64,000 nt of DNA from Adiantum capillus-veneris (GCA_014529385.2 CM043944.1:58144268-58208267); one strand, 5' to 3'; positions 22,971-35,938 are shown, counted from the first letter of the stretch. The notes: generated by a model not told the origin, from the sequence alone. Numbers and translations are program-made.

Positions 22971-24027
22971 TACTGCAAAAAGTGCACATGGTTGCTCATT
23001 TCCTTGGACAATCTTCCAAATGTGGTTGGATTTGGATGCTATTACTATTGATGCTTGTGTTAGTGATGTCTTGGCTACAAGTAAAAGGGAGTCAAAATTC
23101 TTTAATGCTTTCTGGTAACGAGCTTAAGCTGCCAAAAGTTTATGAGATGTGGTGTTGCACTATGCTTTAGGTGAAGCTCTAGTATATTGCAGAGCCCATC
23201 AATGCTATGTGATCTCAATGGTGTTTGATCTAGGAGATTCTAAGGATATTCACAAGAAGATTCAATATGGATGGATACTGTTATGCATAGTAATTGCGTG
23301 CTATTTGAACCAAAGGTAGCATATTTGCACCAAAAATGCTTGATGTTGATTGATACAAGAAATGTATGCTCATGTGGATATTATGATGCTGCAGTGTGTG
23401 GAAATTCCTTATTATTCCATTTGATCTTGGGGGTTTCTGAAGTGCAAGTTGCAGATTCAAAGGATACTAGATGTCTCTTGTAGGCAGGTTGCATGATACA
23501 AGGTTTTGGTTTCTAGATTATGATGAGTCAAAAGAGTTTTGGTTATGCGATCAATAAGCTTGCATGGCTAGCTTCTAGTTGACTTCTTTGGACAATTGAT
23601 GAAGTATCTTCACATCTTTTGAGTTAGTTCTGCTATCAAAACTTGAAGTAAAGGACTTGACGGCCATTCCATGTGCAGACTCAGTAAGGCATACTTGAGC
23701 TTCACAGGGTTTGCTAAACCGAGCATGATGGTCAAGCCGTGTGCATCATTAACTGGAGCACTTGAGCATGGCGGGGTTCACTAAACAGGTTATCCATAAT
23801 TGAATGCTTTGAAGATACGACAGATACGGTTCAAAGGTTTCTAATGGACAACTACCTAATGATTAAGCTAGAACATTGATGATACGGTATAAGACTTATT
23901 TTATTTTTCATATGTTTACCAATTACGTGAGTCTGATGATGGAAAAAAGCTTAAGGTACTTATAATAGATGCAGATTGAAGTGCAATTGGCACAGATCGG
24001 AGGTTGTGCACATTCAGATGGCATGGA
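22971..24027. other. Internal 3' part of the LTR element, no gene recognised
   Basis: Short frames at 22967-23170 and 23271-23483 have no recognised motif. The usual polypurine tract before the right LTR is not evident. Confidence 0.4.
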
Positions 24028-26099
24028 TGTCGTGGGGCTCCGCTTCCATGATGGAAAAATTATTAGAAGGATGCACATTATGCTTGATTGAAGTCTACTT
24101 GATTATTTATTAGTGATCAAGGCTTGTTAAAAGGCCAAGTTTAATGATTAATGTATGCCAAATGCGGCTTTAAAGGGCCAACAGATTCTTTAATGATGCT
24201 AAAAATGAGTATGCTTGAAGTGAGCACAGATGGTAGGTTATGACCTAGAACTGTAGTGCTCGAAGTGCTCTACTGGCTTGTTTTCATGGCTCGTTGTGAT
24301 TAGAGCTACGGTGAAAAAGTTATGGCGGTTTGAGGTTACAGTCAATTCCAGATCCATACTGGATTGGGCAACTGCAGCTGAGGGAAAAAAAATGAAGTGA
24401 ATGGATGGTCCTAAAGTGCTCACTTTGTGGATAACATCGATCTTTTCAGATCAGCAATCGAAGATATGGTCGCCAAGTTATCACCAGTTTAAGTTTCCTC
24501 GAGGGCGAGTTCCGTGCCAAGTCGATCGCCTCAATCAGTGTTCCATATGGTGTTTTTTGGAGCTTGACAAAATTCGAGAGGGTAGTACTCAATATATGGG
24601 GTTAGCAAAAAGTGATTGTGCATCAATCAAAACCCGGGTCAAAAAAATGTAACAAGTTAAAGTGTGTGCCAGTTGTTGATTGCATGTTAGCAGATGATGT
24701 TGTGCCAATCTGTTGCTCGTTGTTGCCATGATGGTGTTTGTAACCGAATGCGAAGGGAAGGCCACTCCTCCAAAGAAATCACTTATACTTGCATCATGAA
24801 GGCAAGTGGCATCGTATCCAAGGAATTGAAATGGTCAACAAAATTTGTGATGATATTGCTACAAGTAAACGCATGCGAGTCAATGCTTTGTCAGTGTGCA
24901 TGCCGTGGGGAGCAATGGTTTGGCCGATAGCATGTCAAATGAGGTGGTTATTTACTAAAGCACAAAAAGTTCCTAATGAACTCTTAGTCCAAAATGTCGT
25001 CTCCTAGAGCGTGTTGATTGCGGGATTTACCCAACAGGCTATGGGTGAGATATTTCATGATGAGGTTGCTTGATAGGGGTTGCTGGAGAAAGAAGTTGTG
25101 CTTCGAAATGCTTTGGTAGATACGCATGTCAAATGTGGTGCCCTTATGAAACTATGGCCTCCCAAGGCAAAGGGGCCGCCTGCCCATAACATCATAAGGT
25201 GTGGCCGCCCAGTAGAGTAAGGCCGACCAAGGGGGGTAAGTAAGTGTAAAGGGAAAATAAGGAAAAAAGTGTGGGCATGGCGAAGCGGCAAACATCGTGA
25301 GCACATGAGACAAAAGAAGCGCTCATAGCGCGTTCTGCAGGTCTCGGACGAGTTCGACCGTGAAGACAAAATGCTTCACGAGGCCACGATGCCGCTATTT
25401 GGTCTTAATCCCAGTGGATTTCGTGCTTCTCGACTCCGTCTGCCACATCATCGAGCTGCTTCCCACCTAGCAACGACGGTGTCGTAGTTGCTTAGGGGGA
25501 AGTGGCGTATTTTTCAAAAGTGGAGTATTATTGCTAAAAGTAGCGGCGATAAGCAAGGAGGGAGGTAACGAGAGGTGCATGACAAGAAGAGGAGTATGGG
25601 GGTTGTGAGGGTGATGAGAAGGGAAGGTCGGGCATGCAAGAGCTTGAGAAGGAGAAGCAAAGCTCTCTCTCTCTCTCTCTCTCTCGTCCTTGGATAGCAA
25701 AGCAAGAAAAAGGGAGGATATTTCTATCTCATCCTCGGATCAAAGCAAATTAAAGCTCTCTCTCTCTACTATGGAGATCAAGTTCAAGGCTTGAAGCCGG
25801 AGATGCATAAAGCAAGGGAGCTAAAGTTTCTCACTCGCTCTTGGATATAAGCAAGGTATGCAAGTGAGAGGAGATGAAGGAGAAGGAAGGCATCGTAAAC
25901 CGAGGTCGTCAAGAGGGGGTTAGACAAAAGAAATTGAAAAGCTCCCTCTCGCTTGACTCTCTATATTTCTCTCTCTATTATCTCTCTTATAGAGAGAAGG
26001 CAAAGCAAATCGATTAGAGGTGTCACACCTCTCATAGCGAGAGGCTCCACGCCTGCCCGACTCACGTTTCAAACACATATCCCTCAACAACAGTTTGCT
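24028..26099. repeat. Right LTR of the non-autonomous element
   Basis: 2072 bp, direct repeat of 18944-21463, starting TGTCGTGG and ending TATCCCTCAACA. It lacks about 400 bp present in the left LTR near 20990-21400. Confidence 0.8.
24730..25155 (+). pseudogene. PPR-gene fragment captured in the right LTR
   Basis: The counterpart of 19640-20065. It reads ITYTCIMKASG, VPNELLVQNVVS-stop-SVLIAGFTQQ, VVLRNALVDTHVKCGAL across several frames. In places it is closer to a PPR consensus than the left copy (NALVD against NTLVD). Confidence 0.75.
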
Positions 26100-26103
26100 A
26101 GAA

Positions 26104-28758
26104 ACCTGGATGGAGTCACTGATGTGTCTAGCTTCCCTTGTGAAGCAACATACACATGTTGTACCTTCACAAGTTTCTTGCCATCTTAGGTTTGCTTGAA
26201 CTCCATGATTCTTCCCTTCCAATGGTGTGCTCAAGAAGCCATGTGTCTCCTTGAGACCTTGTGTGCACCTCTTGAGTTGGGCTACATTATCACCCACATA
26301 AATCGTTTGAACTCCATTGTCACCCAACATTGACTGTCGTCTTGTACATTGCTGCATGAAATGGAGTCAATGACACTCCTAGGTCATCAAGTACCTGATG
26401 ATTCCATGGGGAGTAGTTGCACAACCTATAGAGAAATATTTATGATTAATCTATGCATCCATGTTCTCATCTACATAAAGAGCAAGATTCTTGATGGTAC
26501 ACAAACATGGTTAATGCCACTTACTACTATACTGCTCCACCTGCAAATTGTCTTAATGTGGAAGATAGTTTTGCAAAGCTTGAGAGAGAAGTAGATCCTC
26601 TCTAGAGAGCTTAATGGAGGAGCAGGAAACTTGTTGAGGAAAGATCTAGCAGAAGGATATATTACAGATCTTCAGCTTTAGGTAGAGGTGTTTAGTGAGG
26701 TTCATGGAGCAATGGAGAGCTCCATCTTGAGGAGAATGCAGCAATTTTTAGGAGAATGTAGCAAGCTTGAGGAGGAAAAGGAGGTTCAAACTTCTGCTCC
26801 ATATCTTTTGGGAGGGAAAAGTAAAAGGAAGGAAAGACAAGAAACTTGCGAGGTGGAGTGAAGAGAAGTGAGAGATGGTATAGTATAGAGAGAGGGAGGG
26901 AATGATCAACACATTTTTCAAGGTGCCCCATTTCAGGAGCGAGAGAGGGAAGAAATTGACAGTCACTAGAGAGAGAAAGGATTGGTTTTGCACAACTATT
27001 TAGAAAAAAGTTCGGTTTTTTGAATTTATAAGAGATTTTTTCCTTATATTTTATAAAAGAGAACAAGATTGATCACTTACTTCTAAGCCTTTCCATTCCC
27101 ACCATTTCAATCCACATGGCATCCACCCATTTGTCCCTTCCATAATCTCCTTATTAATCCCATGGCAAATAAAGAGGCCCCCTTAGACCCCATTCCCTTC
27201 CTAATGGAGCGAGAGAAAGCATGGGAACGCATGCAAATGCACCTCCTAGAGCGGAGTGCTACATCGGCACGGCAAGAGAGGAGAGAAAATGAACAGAGAC
27301 ATTGGTGCAATCTCCCTCCGTGCAAGAGTAAGCATTGCCTCCTTGCACATATTTATTTATAGATTTCTTGAATTCTCAAAATGGATACAGACTCTCCATC
27401 CAAACATAAAGTGATCGTGGCTCATAAAGAGCACTCTAACAATTAAATATCTATAATCTTTTTATCCCTTTTCATAGTCCATAGCTTTTGCCAGCTGCGA
27501 TAAATACGAGTTTGTCCATATACAGGAGGGTGGCCTACACTCCAGCCCACCATAGACCTTGTTCCTCGGGAGTGGATTAGTGATAAAGAGTAGTGTTGGG
27601 AGCTCATTTGCTGTCTGACACTATGGTTCATCTGGTGAGCTTGCTACTTTCACATCTTCAAGGCTCGACCTATCTCATCGGCGAAGATTGTTTGTGACAT
27701 TTGTCTTGAGATGATCTATATACTCAGGAGCTAGTTTGAGAGACTTCATGGCAGCTTTGATTGCATCATGCGAGAGTGACACTAGGCCTTTTTGTGACTT
27801 TGGTGCCCAAGGCCCTTTTTAAGCATGGTTCATGGCATGCCTAGATGGCAATCTCATGCACCAGTGTGGTTGTTTCCTCCTCGCATCTCATGATTTAGCC
27901 ATCATTGTACATATCTTGTCTTTTCACTAGATGAGTCTCCCCACAGTTTGATGTAGCCTTCTCTAGTAGAGGCCATTTGTAGCCCATTGGGAAGTTTTCT
28001 TAACTAATCAAATAATTTTTTCTTGCAAAACAAAAAGTGGATCCCAAATAAAAAGTGAATCCCAAAAACCTACAAATGGGTTTATTCACCCCCACATGTT
28101 AGCCATACATATTTCTCCCCTTGAAAACTCAAAATCTCCCAACCTCTTCCATTTATGGACAAATTTCAAATGGTGGTAACTTATGCTTAACGCTTTGATT
28201 TTGGAGCCGTAAAGATTGGCCCCAAACTTGCATCTTGAGCTATGAGTAAAGCATCCACCCCTTATTCTAAAACTCCCAATGACCCTTACAGAGCTCTGGA
28301 ATACTAAAAAACAACCAAATTTTTCTACTATCCTTGTCCACTATCAACTTCAACAAAGGGTATCTTCATGCATATAGCTCCAATTGACAAGCCGTAGAGA
28401 ACATCTTAAAGCTCTCTGCAAGTTATTGTTGTTCAAAACCTGGTGAGCTAAAAAAAAACTCTAATGTACACATTCGAAAATAGAGCAAATCATTGCAAAC
28501 CTAGATCTTCCTCAAGTTCCCTTTCTTTCACAATTAGTAAGGACACCGAATATATAAATGTAAAAGAAAGGTTTGGTGGTACAAAAGAAGGGGAAAAAAA
28601 TTTCCCACCTTATTGGTACTATTGAAAAGGCGGGGACCAATAAAATTGTTGCACTTTGTGTCAAAACGTGTTGGATATATCCAATGATATATAATATGGT
28701 AAGTGATTTCTTTTGGGACTTTGATAAATTACATTGCAAAGATTTGTAAAAGGTATTT
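26104..28758. other. No gene recognised
   Basis: About 2.6 kb without a supportable gene. Short frames at 26349-26594 and 27162-27362 (the latter with a Glu/Arg-rich helix-like stretch) have no recognised motif. Confidence 0.45.
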
Positions 28759-29130
28759 TCAAGGACAACCAATTTTGTACCATCCGACCTTGCTTTTAGC
28801 TGGAAACGTTTTGTTGAAGATGGATACTAGTTGTAAATTGCTTGTTTTCTTGACCCAATCCTCGCATACATACTTCCACCTTATCATCATCATCAATTGT
28901 TCAACTGTAACACCAATTGATGCAAGGGACTCAAATATCTTCTTTATCTTCAATGAATAGTCACTAATAGTAGAGAAGTCTTTCTTTTGCACTAGTATAT
29001 TCAGCCCAATCTTCAATTGTAGCTTCCTTGCTTTTGTGTTGGTCACATCCAATGATAGTAAAGTGTTCCGAGCCTCCTTAGGGGTGTTAGCATCTTGTAT
29101 GTATCTAATCATAGTGTCATGCACGCTCAC
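28759..29130 (-). pseudogene. gag: Ty1/copia gag fragment
   Basis: The 123-residue frame reads like the middle of a Copia gag (UBN2 type): ARKLQLKIGLNILVQKKDF, then TISDYSLKIKKIFESLASIG and VTVEQLMMMI, the usual pattern of a helix, SVSDYxxKIKxLxDxLxxIG and a downstream helix. No zinc knuckle or pol follows, so it is an isolated piece of an old insertion. Confidence comes from the motif order; I see no LTRs for it. Confidence 0.6.
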
Positions 29131-31377
29131 AAAAGGCTAATACATGAATTTTTGAGCTCCTGAGTTCCAATCTTTAAACACCTTTATCTCTGCAATAGTT
29201 GCACCTTCCTCTGGTAAGTCTCATGTTCTCCAACAAGCAAGTTTATTTGAGCGATCTCACTTTTGAGCAAGTCCCAATGTCGTATTGCCATCACTAAATG
29301 TTGGCTATAACATCCCATTTACACCATGATGAAGCAAAAGAAAGTATGAATGACAATTACAGCAAACCAGTTCAAACCATGAATGGAAGATGTTCTAGGA
29401 GAAAGAGCACAAGGATTGACCCAAAGGTTTGCTGCTAAGACAAGGAAAGTGGTGGCATACATGATGGTCCTTTGTTTCCCAAGTTGGTGTCTCTACCTTC
29501 TTTGCCCCTTTATTGTCGGCTTTGACTTCTATTATCAGTGTCGAGAAAACAACTGACTCTTTCCTTGAGCATCTCACAACAATCACTTATGTACATTAAC
29601 CATTTGGGTGCTATCTCCGTGCTTTCTAATTCGTTATCAGGGTACTAGAAAATAGGTAAGGTCTCCTTAGCATTTCGAAGCCTGGGCTCTCGGGATATAT
29701 CATGGTGGTTACCTGCACTTGCACTTTGCTCTGGCTAGGATTCACAAAAATTAGTGCCTTAGTTGATTTTGCAGTTTATTTGGGTTTACGGGAGAGCTTT
29801 AGTAAAGTACAAACCTAGGGAAGTCACTTTTTAGGATGTGTATGATATCACATGAGTTAATAGGAGAAAATTATGTATGATATCAAGTGACTTAATCAGA
29901 GAAGATTATCATTAGTTACACTTTTATTTTTACATTAGAGGGGGTGGGTTTTTACATTAGAGGGGGTGGGGTTTTTTTTAACAGGCCCACAATGAACAAT
30001 AGTTATATCAAGATCATAAGTACAAAAGGAGATAAAATGAGTTTCATATATATCTAAGCGTGTTTGAACTATTGGAAATTCAGATGTGAGAATGCACGAG
30101 AAGATGATTGAGAAGCTTGAGCACACAACACACGAAGTAGCATTAATGAGTGTGCCAATACAAAAGTGTAGCTCTAGAATGATTGACATATATACAAGTT
30201 GAGGGAGGGGGGGGAGGGGGGGGGGGGAGGGGGGATGTCAGGAGGACAAGGGTATGTCTTGGAGCCCATGGCCCTAAGGATGAACCAATTTTGTGGCTTC
30301 TTAGAGGTAGAACTTCTCCTAAGTAGCCTAGACACTGAAGGAGATCTTGAGGACTACATAGCAGTTCAAGTCCTTTGAAGTATTTGTTTCTAGGACTAAA
30401 ATTGAAGGAGATCTTGGGGACTACATAGCACTTCAAGTCCTCTGAAGCTAAGTATTTTGTTTTTAGGAGTAAAGATCCTCTACCTTACAACTTTAGTCCT
30501 TTGGTAGATCCTCTACCTTCCAACTTTGGTCCTTTGGTAGGCCCAATTGCCTTGGTTTTAGATAATTGTGCCTTGTGTGAAAGGCTGTAGTAGTAGCATT
30601 TTTGAGATGGTCCGACCTGACTATGTGGAGTTGTTTACCTTGGATTGAAACTTGTACACACTAAGGTATGGTTTTGGTAGCCACAACTTTATTTGGCCTT
30701 CATAATATCCTTGTGCCTCCAAAGACTTCTTTGTAGTGAGCCACCCTTTTAAGTTATTTTGATTGGCCTTCAGAAAATGGAGGCTCATCACGATCACTTA
30801 TTTATCTTGGACTAGTGCTTTTGTCACCAAGACTGGGCTTGTATGAAGGGTACTTTGGTTGATAAATCTATTTTTACGTTTTTCAATCCATGGTTATGTC
30901 CTAGCACTACCAAGTACATAAATTAGGCAAACTTCTGATGATGAATCATAACATTTGTTGGAAATTTCCCGTTGGACATTGGGCTTGCCCATCTCAAATT
31001 GGCTATGCTTAGAAATGGAATTGAGTTTCCTTAAAATGGGACTAAATGCTCCAGTTTGCAGATGCATGGCATGACACTGCTAGTCTTCACTTCAAGTATC
31101 CTCCAATTTGCAGATGCATGGCATGACATTGCTAGTCTTCTTGGCACTTTTATCAAGTAAAGCAATGCTAGTTCCAGTTTTTCATTCAAGCACAATTCCA
31201 ATCTGTACCGGTGGTACCAACACAGTTTCTAACCTTTCTGGCTTGGTATGTGAGCTACTTCTTTCATCCATACTTGGATAGCACTTGAGTGACGGGCTTT
31301 GTAAATTGGAAACTCGATCGTTTAGAAATGGATCCCCTCTAGCTTGATTTAAGAATCTTGCATAATGCTACATGCCT
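29131..31377. other. Non-coding interval with short tandem duplications
   Basis: No gene is recognised. Duplications seen: 30337-30470 (67-bp step, GAAGGAGATCTTG twice), 30474-30540 (33-bp step, GATCCTCTACCTT twice) and 31049-31140 (52-bp step, TTTGCAGATGCATGGC twice). A G-rich run lies at 30202-30235. Confidence 0.6.
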
Positions 31378-33273
31378 TCAAGATGTAAGCATAGCCTTCA
31401 AGACGAAAGTATAGGTGACTGAATTTGGAGAAATACACTCGCTTTGCAACCGCTGAAGACAGCCCAGAGCTTCCTGGTCCTGCCCTTGTTCGGCATATCC
31501 TGCAATTAGTGCGTTCCAAGAGTCCACATTCCGGACAGGAAGCTCCTCAAGCACTTTTTGCGCTTTCTGAAGTGCACCACATTTAGCAAACATGTCGACC
31601 AAAGCGTTTCCAAGCACGACATCTTTTTTCAACAGCCCCTGACTAACAATATCAGCGTGAAATTTTTTGCCCATATCAGCATCTTGCATAGAGCCACATG
31701 CCTTCAAGATGCACGCATAGGTGATTGCATTTGGAGAGATACCCTCACTTTGCATCCGCACAAAACAGCCTAGAGCTTTCTGGCCATGCTCCTGGTGCGT
31801 GTATCCTGTTATTAGTGCATTCCATGACACGACATCCCGGACACAAAGCTCCTCGAGCACTCTTTGTGCGTTCTGAAGTAAATCACATTTGGCATACATG
31901 TCGACCAAGGCAGTGCCGAGCACGACATCTTTTTTCAGCATCCTCTGACTGACAATATCTGCGTGAATTTTTATGCCCATATCAGCATCTTGCATAGAGC
32001 CACATGCCTTCAAGATGCAGGCGTAGGTGATTGCATCTGGAGAGAGGCCCTCGCTTCGCATCTGCTGAAAACAGCCCAGAGCTTCCTGGCCCTGCCCCTG
32101 TTGGGCATACCCTGCAATCAGTGCATTCCAAGAGACGACGTCCAGCACAGGAAGCTCGTCAAAGACTTGTTGCGCCCTGATAGGTGCACCGCACTTGACA
32201 TACATACTGACCAGCATATTCCCTAAGTATGCGCTCTTTTCAGGTATACAGCTTCGCATCTGCTGAAAACAGCCCCGAGCCTCCTTGCGCTGCCCCTGTT
32301 GGGCATATCCTGCAATTAGTGCATTCCACGAGACGACGTCCCAAACACAAATCTCCTCAAGCACTCTTTGTGCTTTCTTAAGAAAACCACATTTCGCATA
32401 CATATCGACCAGGGCATTGCCAAGCACGACATTTTTTTGCAACAGCCCCTGATTAACAATATCAGCATGAATTTTTATGCCCATATCAACATCTTGCATA
32501 GAGCCACATACCTTCAAGATGCACGCATATGTGATTGCATCTGGGAAGAAGCCCTCCCTTTGCATCCGCTGAAAACAGCCTAGAGCTTTCTGGCACTGCC
32601 CTTGTTGCACGTATCCCGCAATCAATGCACTCCAAGAGACGACATTCCGAACAGGAAGCTCCTCAAGCACTTTTTGTGCTTTCTGAAGTGCACCACATTT
32701 GGCATACATATCGACCAAAGCAGTGCCAAGCACAACATTTTCTTGCAACAGCCCTTGACTAACAATATGATCATGAATTTCTTTGCCCATATCAGCATCT
32801 TGCATCGAGCCACATGCCTTCAAGATGCACGTGTAGGTGATTGCATCTGGAGAGAGTCCCTCACTTTGCATCCGCTGAAAACAGCCTAGAGCACTTTGGG
32901 CCTGCTCCTGTTGCGTGTATCCCGCAATCAGTGCATTCCAAGAGACGACGTTCCGGACAGGAAGCTCGTCAAAGACTTGTTGAGCCCTGGCAGGTGCACC
33001 GCACTTGACATACATACTGACCAACATGTTCCCTAAGTATGCGTTCTTTTCAAGTAACCCACTATCGCAAATATCAGCATGTACCCTACTGCCTTGGTAC
33101 AAATCCTTCTTGTTAGCACAGTCTTTAAGTGAGCTCACAAAAAAAAAACTCATTCTCTTCCTCTCCAGCTTTGCTTGTGTAGCCTTTATTGCTGCTTTCT
33201 TGGTGGTGCTCTGTGAACAGTGGTGCTGATAGAGAAAATGGGTGTGTGGGTGTGTGTGTGTGTGCACGTGCAC
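31378..33273 (-). CDS. PLS-type pentatricopeptide-repeat protein, C-terminus lost
   Basis: PPR proteins bind organellar RNA one base per repeat and in plants serve in RNA editing, splicing or stability. Here 631 residues hold about 17 motifs in P-L-S order from residue ~60. SWNALI (or SWSALI) recurs at residues 111, 213, 315, 381, 483 and 585, giving units of 102, 102, 66, 102 and 102. The short step is exactly 36 residues less, and residues 348-377 copy 78-107, so units 1-3 look duplicated as 4-6. There is no E, E+ or DYW domain. The frame ends in KAMLTS where KACGSMQD is expected, beside a short duplication, so the end is probably truncated. The first 20 residues come from a CA repeat; Met41 is an alternative start. 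No clear transit peptide is seen. Confidence 0.82.
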   Translation of the reverse strand: MHVHTHTHPHTHFLYQHHCSQSTTKKAAIKATQAKLERKRMSFFFVSSLKDCANKKDLYQGSRVHADICDSGLLEKNAYLGNMLVSMYVKCGAPARAQQVFDELPVRNVVSWNALIAGYTQQEQAQSALGCFQRMQSEGLSPDAITYTCILKACGSMQDADMGKEIHDHIVSQGLLQENVVLGTALVDMYAKCGALQKAQKVLEELPVRNVVSWSALIAGYVQQGQCQKALGCFQRMQREGFFPDAITYACILKVCGSMQDVDMGIKIHADIVNQGLLQKNVVLGNALVDMYAKCGFLKKAQRVLEEICVWDVVSWNALIAGYAQQGQRKEARGCFQQMRSCIPEKSAYLGNMLVSMYVKCGAPIRAQQVFDELPVLDVVSWNALIAGYAQQGQGQEALGCFQQMRSEGLSPDAITYACILKACGSMQDADMGIKIHADIVSQRMLKKDVVLGTALVDMYAKCDLLQNAQRVLEELCVRDVVSWNALITGYTHQEHGQKALGCFVRMQSEGISPNAITYACILKACGSMQDADMGKKFHADIVSQGLLKKDVVLGNALVDMFAKCGALQKAQKVLEELPVRNVDSWNALIAGYAEQGQDQEALGCLQRLQSECISPNSVTYTFVLKAMLTS

Positions 33274-34479
33274 GCTGCTATGAGGGTAGGCTCCCAGCTA
33301 CGATGCTACACACCTCATATGTATTTTTTTGGCACCTCTAGGAGCGAGGCTTGTGCTGTTTGCCCCTTTTCACTGCAGAGATCGACGGTGTCCTCTTGTC
33401 ATAGCAGAGTGTCCATTTGTTTATCCTAGCAAAGCGCCCATGTTCTCCACCGTCTTCTTCTGTGGAGTTTGCCCTTCGTCGATTGTGGAGCTGGAGCTGG
33501 TCATTTTTGTACTTAAGAAGAAGAGGCCCGACTGTGCCCGGTTTTTGGAAACATCGTGATGCCAGGAGGCACAAGCTAGGGAAATTAGAAAAAGTAACGG
33601 AATCTCTCTTGATGCCTCGGAATCTCATGAACGAATGAATAAACTAGAGTGCTTCGTTAGCCGCATTTATAGTGAATTGAATTGAGTCCGAGGTGAGAGA
33701 AAACAAGAACCTAGAAGAGAAAAGTTTGGAGAGAGAGAGAGAGAGAGACCACAAATCCTATCACCTTAAGGTGGCATGGTCTTGTGTTTACGCAACGATC
33801 TCAATTTTGATATGTCTAAATATATCCTTAGCTTTTAAATTTTATTAATTCTTCGTTTCAATCTTGCTTTATTTTATGCGTTCTTGTCATTTGTGTAAGT
33901 GTGGTTGTGTCATTTGAAGATTCAACAAGAGTAATACCCCTAGAGAAGAAAGTAGAGAGAGAGAGAGAGAGAGAGAAAGTGTCAATTGTTGAACATGATG
34001 ATGTTGCCTAAAGCTTTGTGAATGAGTTTTCGGACATGATGCTTATCCGCCCCTATTGGTTTATCTTGCAATCTCATCGTGGATTCTCCAACTGAGTGGA
34101 GGCACACATCTATGTAGCTCTGAAGTTGATTCTAAAGCTCATTAAGGGGCCCTGGGTGATCCAAGCTATTGTCAGGGTCAAGGAGTAGAAACGACCCTCT
34201 GCCACGTCCATCAATTGGGAAGGGGTTGGCAAGGAACTGCAAGGGAAGCGTGCATCATTTTAGCTGTGACACTGCATGTCGGTCTAGAGCCGGCAAATCA
34301 ACAAAGCAAAAATTCATGTGAGAAAATTGACCTTTTTGTGAGATTTTCCGCCCAATTCCAAGGTGGGTGGAGATAGTTGCAAGCTAATAATAGAACCAAA
34401 GCAAGATGGTGTAGCAATGCCGAGAAGCATACAATCTATATTAAACGACATAATCAATTATGTCGTTTGAAAAACTCAG
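33274..34479. other. No gene recognised
   Basis: The interval upstream of the PPR gene, with GA tracts near 33729-33748 and 33955-33975. It should hold the promoter of the PPR gene, but no clear TATA box stands out. Confidence 0.4.
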
Positions 34480-35205
34480 CATCTTGCGTAGATCCACATG
34501 CCGTCAAGATGCATGCGTAGGCGATGGAGAAAGGCCGTCGGTTTAGGGTTGAAAACAGACTAGAGCTTTTTGGCCTTGCCTCTGTGGGTCATATCTTTCA
34601 ATGAATGCATTCCAATAGTCCACCCTCAAGATAGGAAGCTCCTTGAGCACTTGCGTAGAGCCACATGCCTTCAAGATGTAAGCATAGCCTTCAAGATGAA
34701 AGTACAGGTGACTGAATTTGGAGAGATACACTTGCTTGCATACGTTGAAAACAACCTAGAGCTTTCTGGCCCTACTCTTGTTGGACACATCGCACAATCA
34801 ATGCATTCCAAGAGGGAAGCTTCTCAAGCACTTTTTGTGTTTTTTCAAGCGCACCACATTTGGCATACATATCGACCAAGACATTTCCAAGCACTACATC
34901 CTTTTTCAACAGCCTCTACCTAACAATATAATTGTGAATTTTTGTAGCCGCATGCCTTCAAGATGCATGTGTAGGTGATTGCATTTTAAGAGAGGCCCTC
35001 GCTTCAAATCTGTTAGAGCTGTTTGGCCCTGCTCTTGTTGCACATCCGGGAATCAGACGCCATTCTGGATTGGAAGCTCCTCAAGCACTTTCTGTGTTTT
35101 CTAAATGCACCACATTTGGCATACATCCAAGTCAATGCCAAGCACGATATCTTTTTACAACAGCCTCTGACTAACAATACAATTATGAATTTTTGTACCC
35201 CCTAC
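34480..35205 (-). pseudogene. Decayed PPR paralogue
   Basis: Short frames on - match pieces of the neighbouring PPR gene: YAYILKACGS, VLKELPILRVDYWNAFIERY and ALVCFQ. Frameshifts and deletions break it throughout. It shares with the intact gene's 3' end a small duplication (CTTGAAGGCTATGCTTAC followed by ATCTTGAAGGCATG), so both copies descend from one already-altered parent. It lies about 1.2 kb upstream of the intact gene in the same orientation. Confidence 0.75.
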
Positions 35206-35607
35206 TCGCTACTACTGGCTCGCATGTAGTTTATTCATTACTGCACCAGATTCCTTGAAATCCCGTCGTTTGCTCCTAAAGACCTTGCGTGTACATTTAA
35301 AAGGCTTGAAGGGATTCGATCTCGAGCCTCCAGAAGATTTAACCCATTAGGTGCTCCCGTAACCATGCCACTGATGGACGTCGTTGAAGTTAGATGGGAT
35401 TCGGCTATTTAAATAAAAAAGAAGCTGGACTCCTGCATCGTCCCCATCCCCATCCCTATCCCCATCCTCGCTTTTGACTATTACTTCATCTTCGTCGTGG
35501 CCTTCGTCTCCGGTTTCTTCCTTGCCTTCGCCCTGTGCTTCGTCGCCCTTCCTCTTCATTTTTTTCTGGTTTCAATGCCTTCGTCCCTTCAACCCCCGAT
35601 TACCCTT

Positions 35608-35758
35608 GCAGCCATCTACAAAGCCTTGCTCGCTATTGTTGTTGCACAGGTCGACACACGGCACACACACACAGCCCGTGGCCGTCTACAAAGCCTTGCT
35701 CGCTATTGTTGTTGCACTAGGTCGACACACGGCACACACACACAACCCATGTTCTCGT

Positions 35759-35837
<79 letters not shown>

Positions 35838-35872
35838 GCCTCGGGTTGGGATGCCTCACGCAAGCTAACTGG

Positions 35873-35936
<64 letters not shown>
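35608..35936. repeat. 72-bp duplication followed by two (GA)n tracts
   Basis: TCTACAAAGCCTTGCTCGC occurs near 35614 and again 72 bp later. GA tracts follow at 35762-35834 and 35877-35936. These are among the few GA-oriented tracts in a window dominated by TC. Confidence 0.9.

Positions 35937-35938
<2 letters not shown>

Noticed and set aside
26104-26600. Frames that might be Copia polymerase remnants downstream of the right LTR
   Set aside because: No DVKTAF, YVDD or similar motif could be found in any frame.
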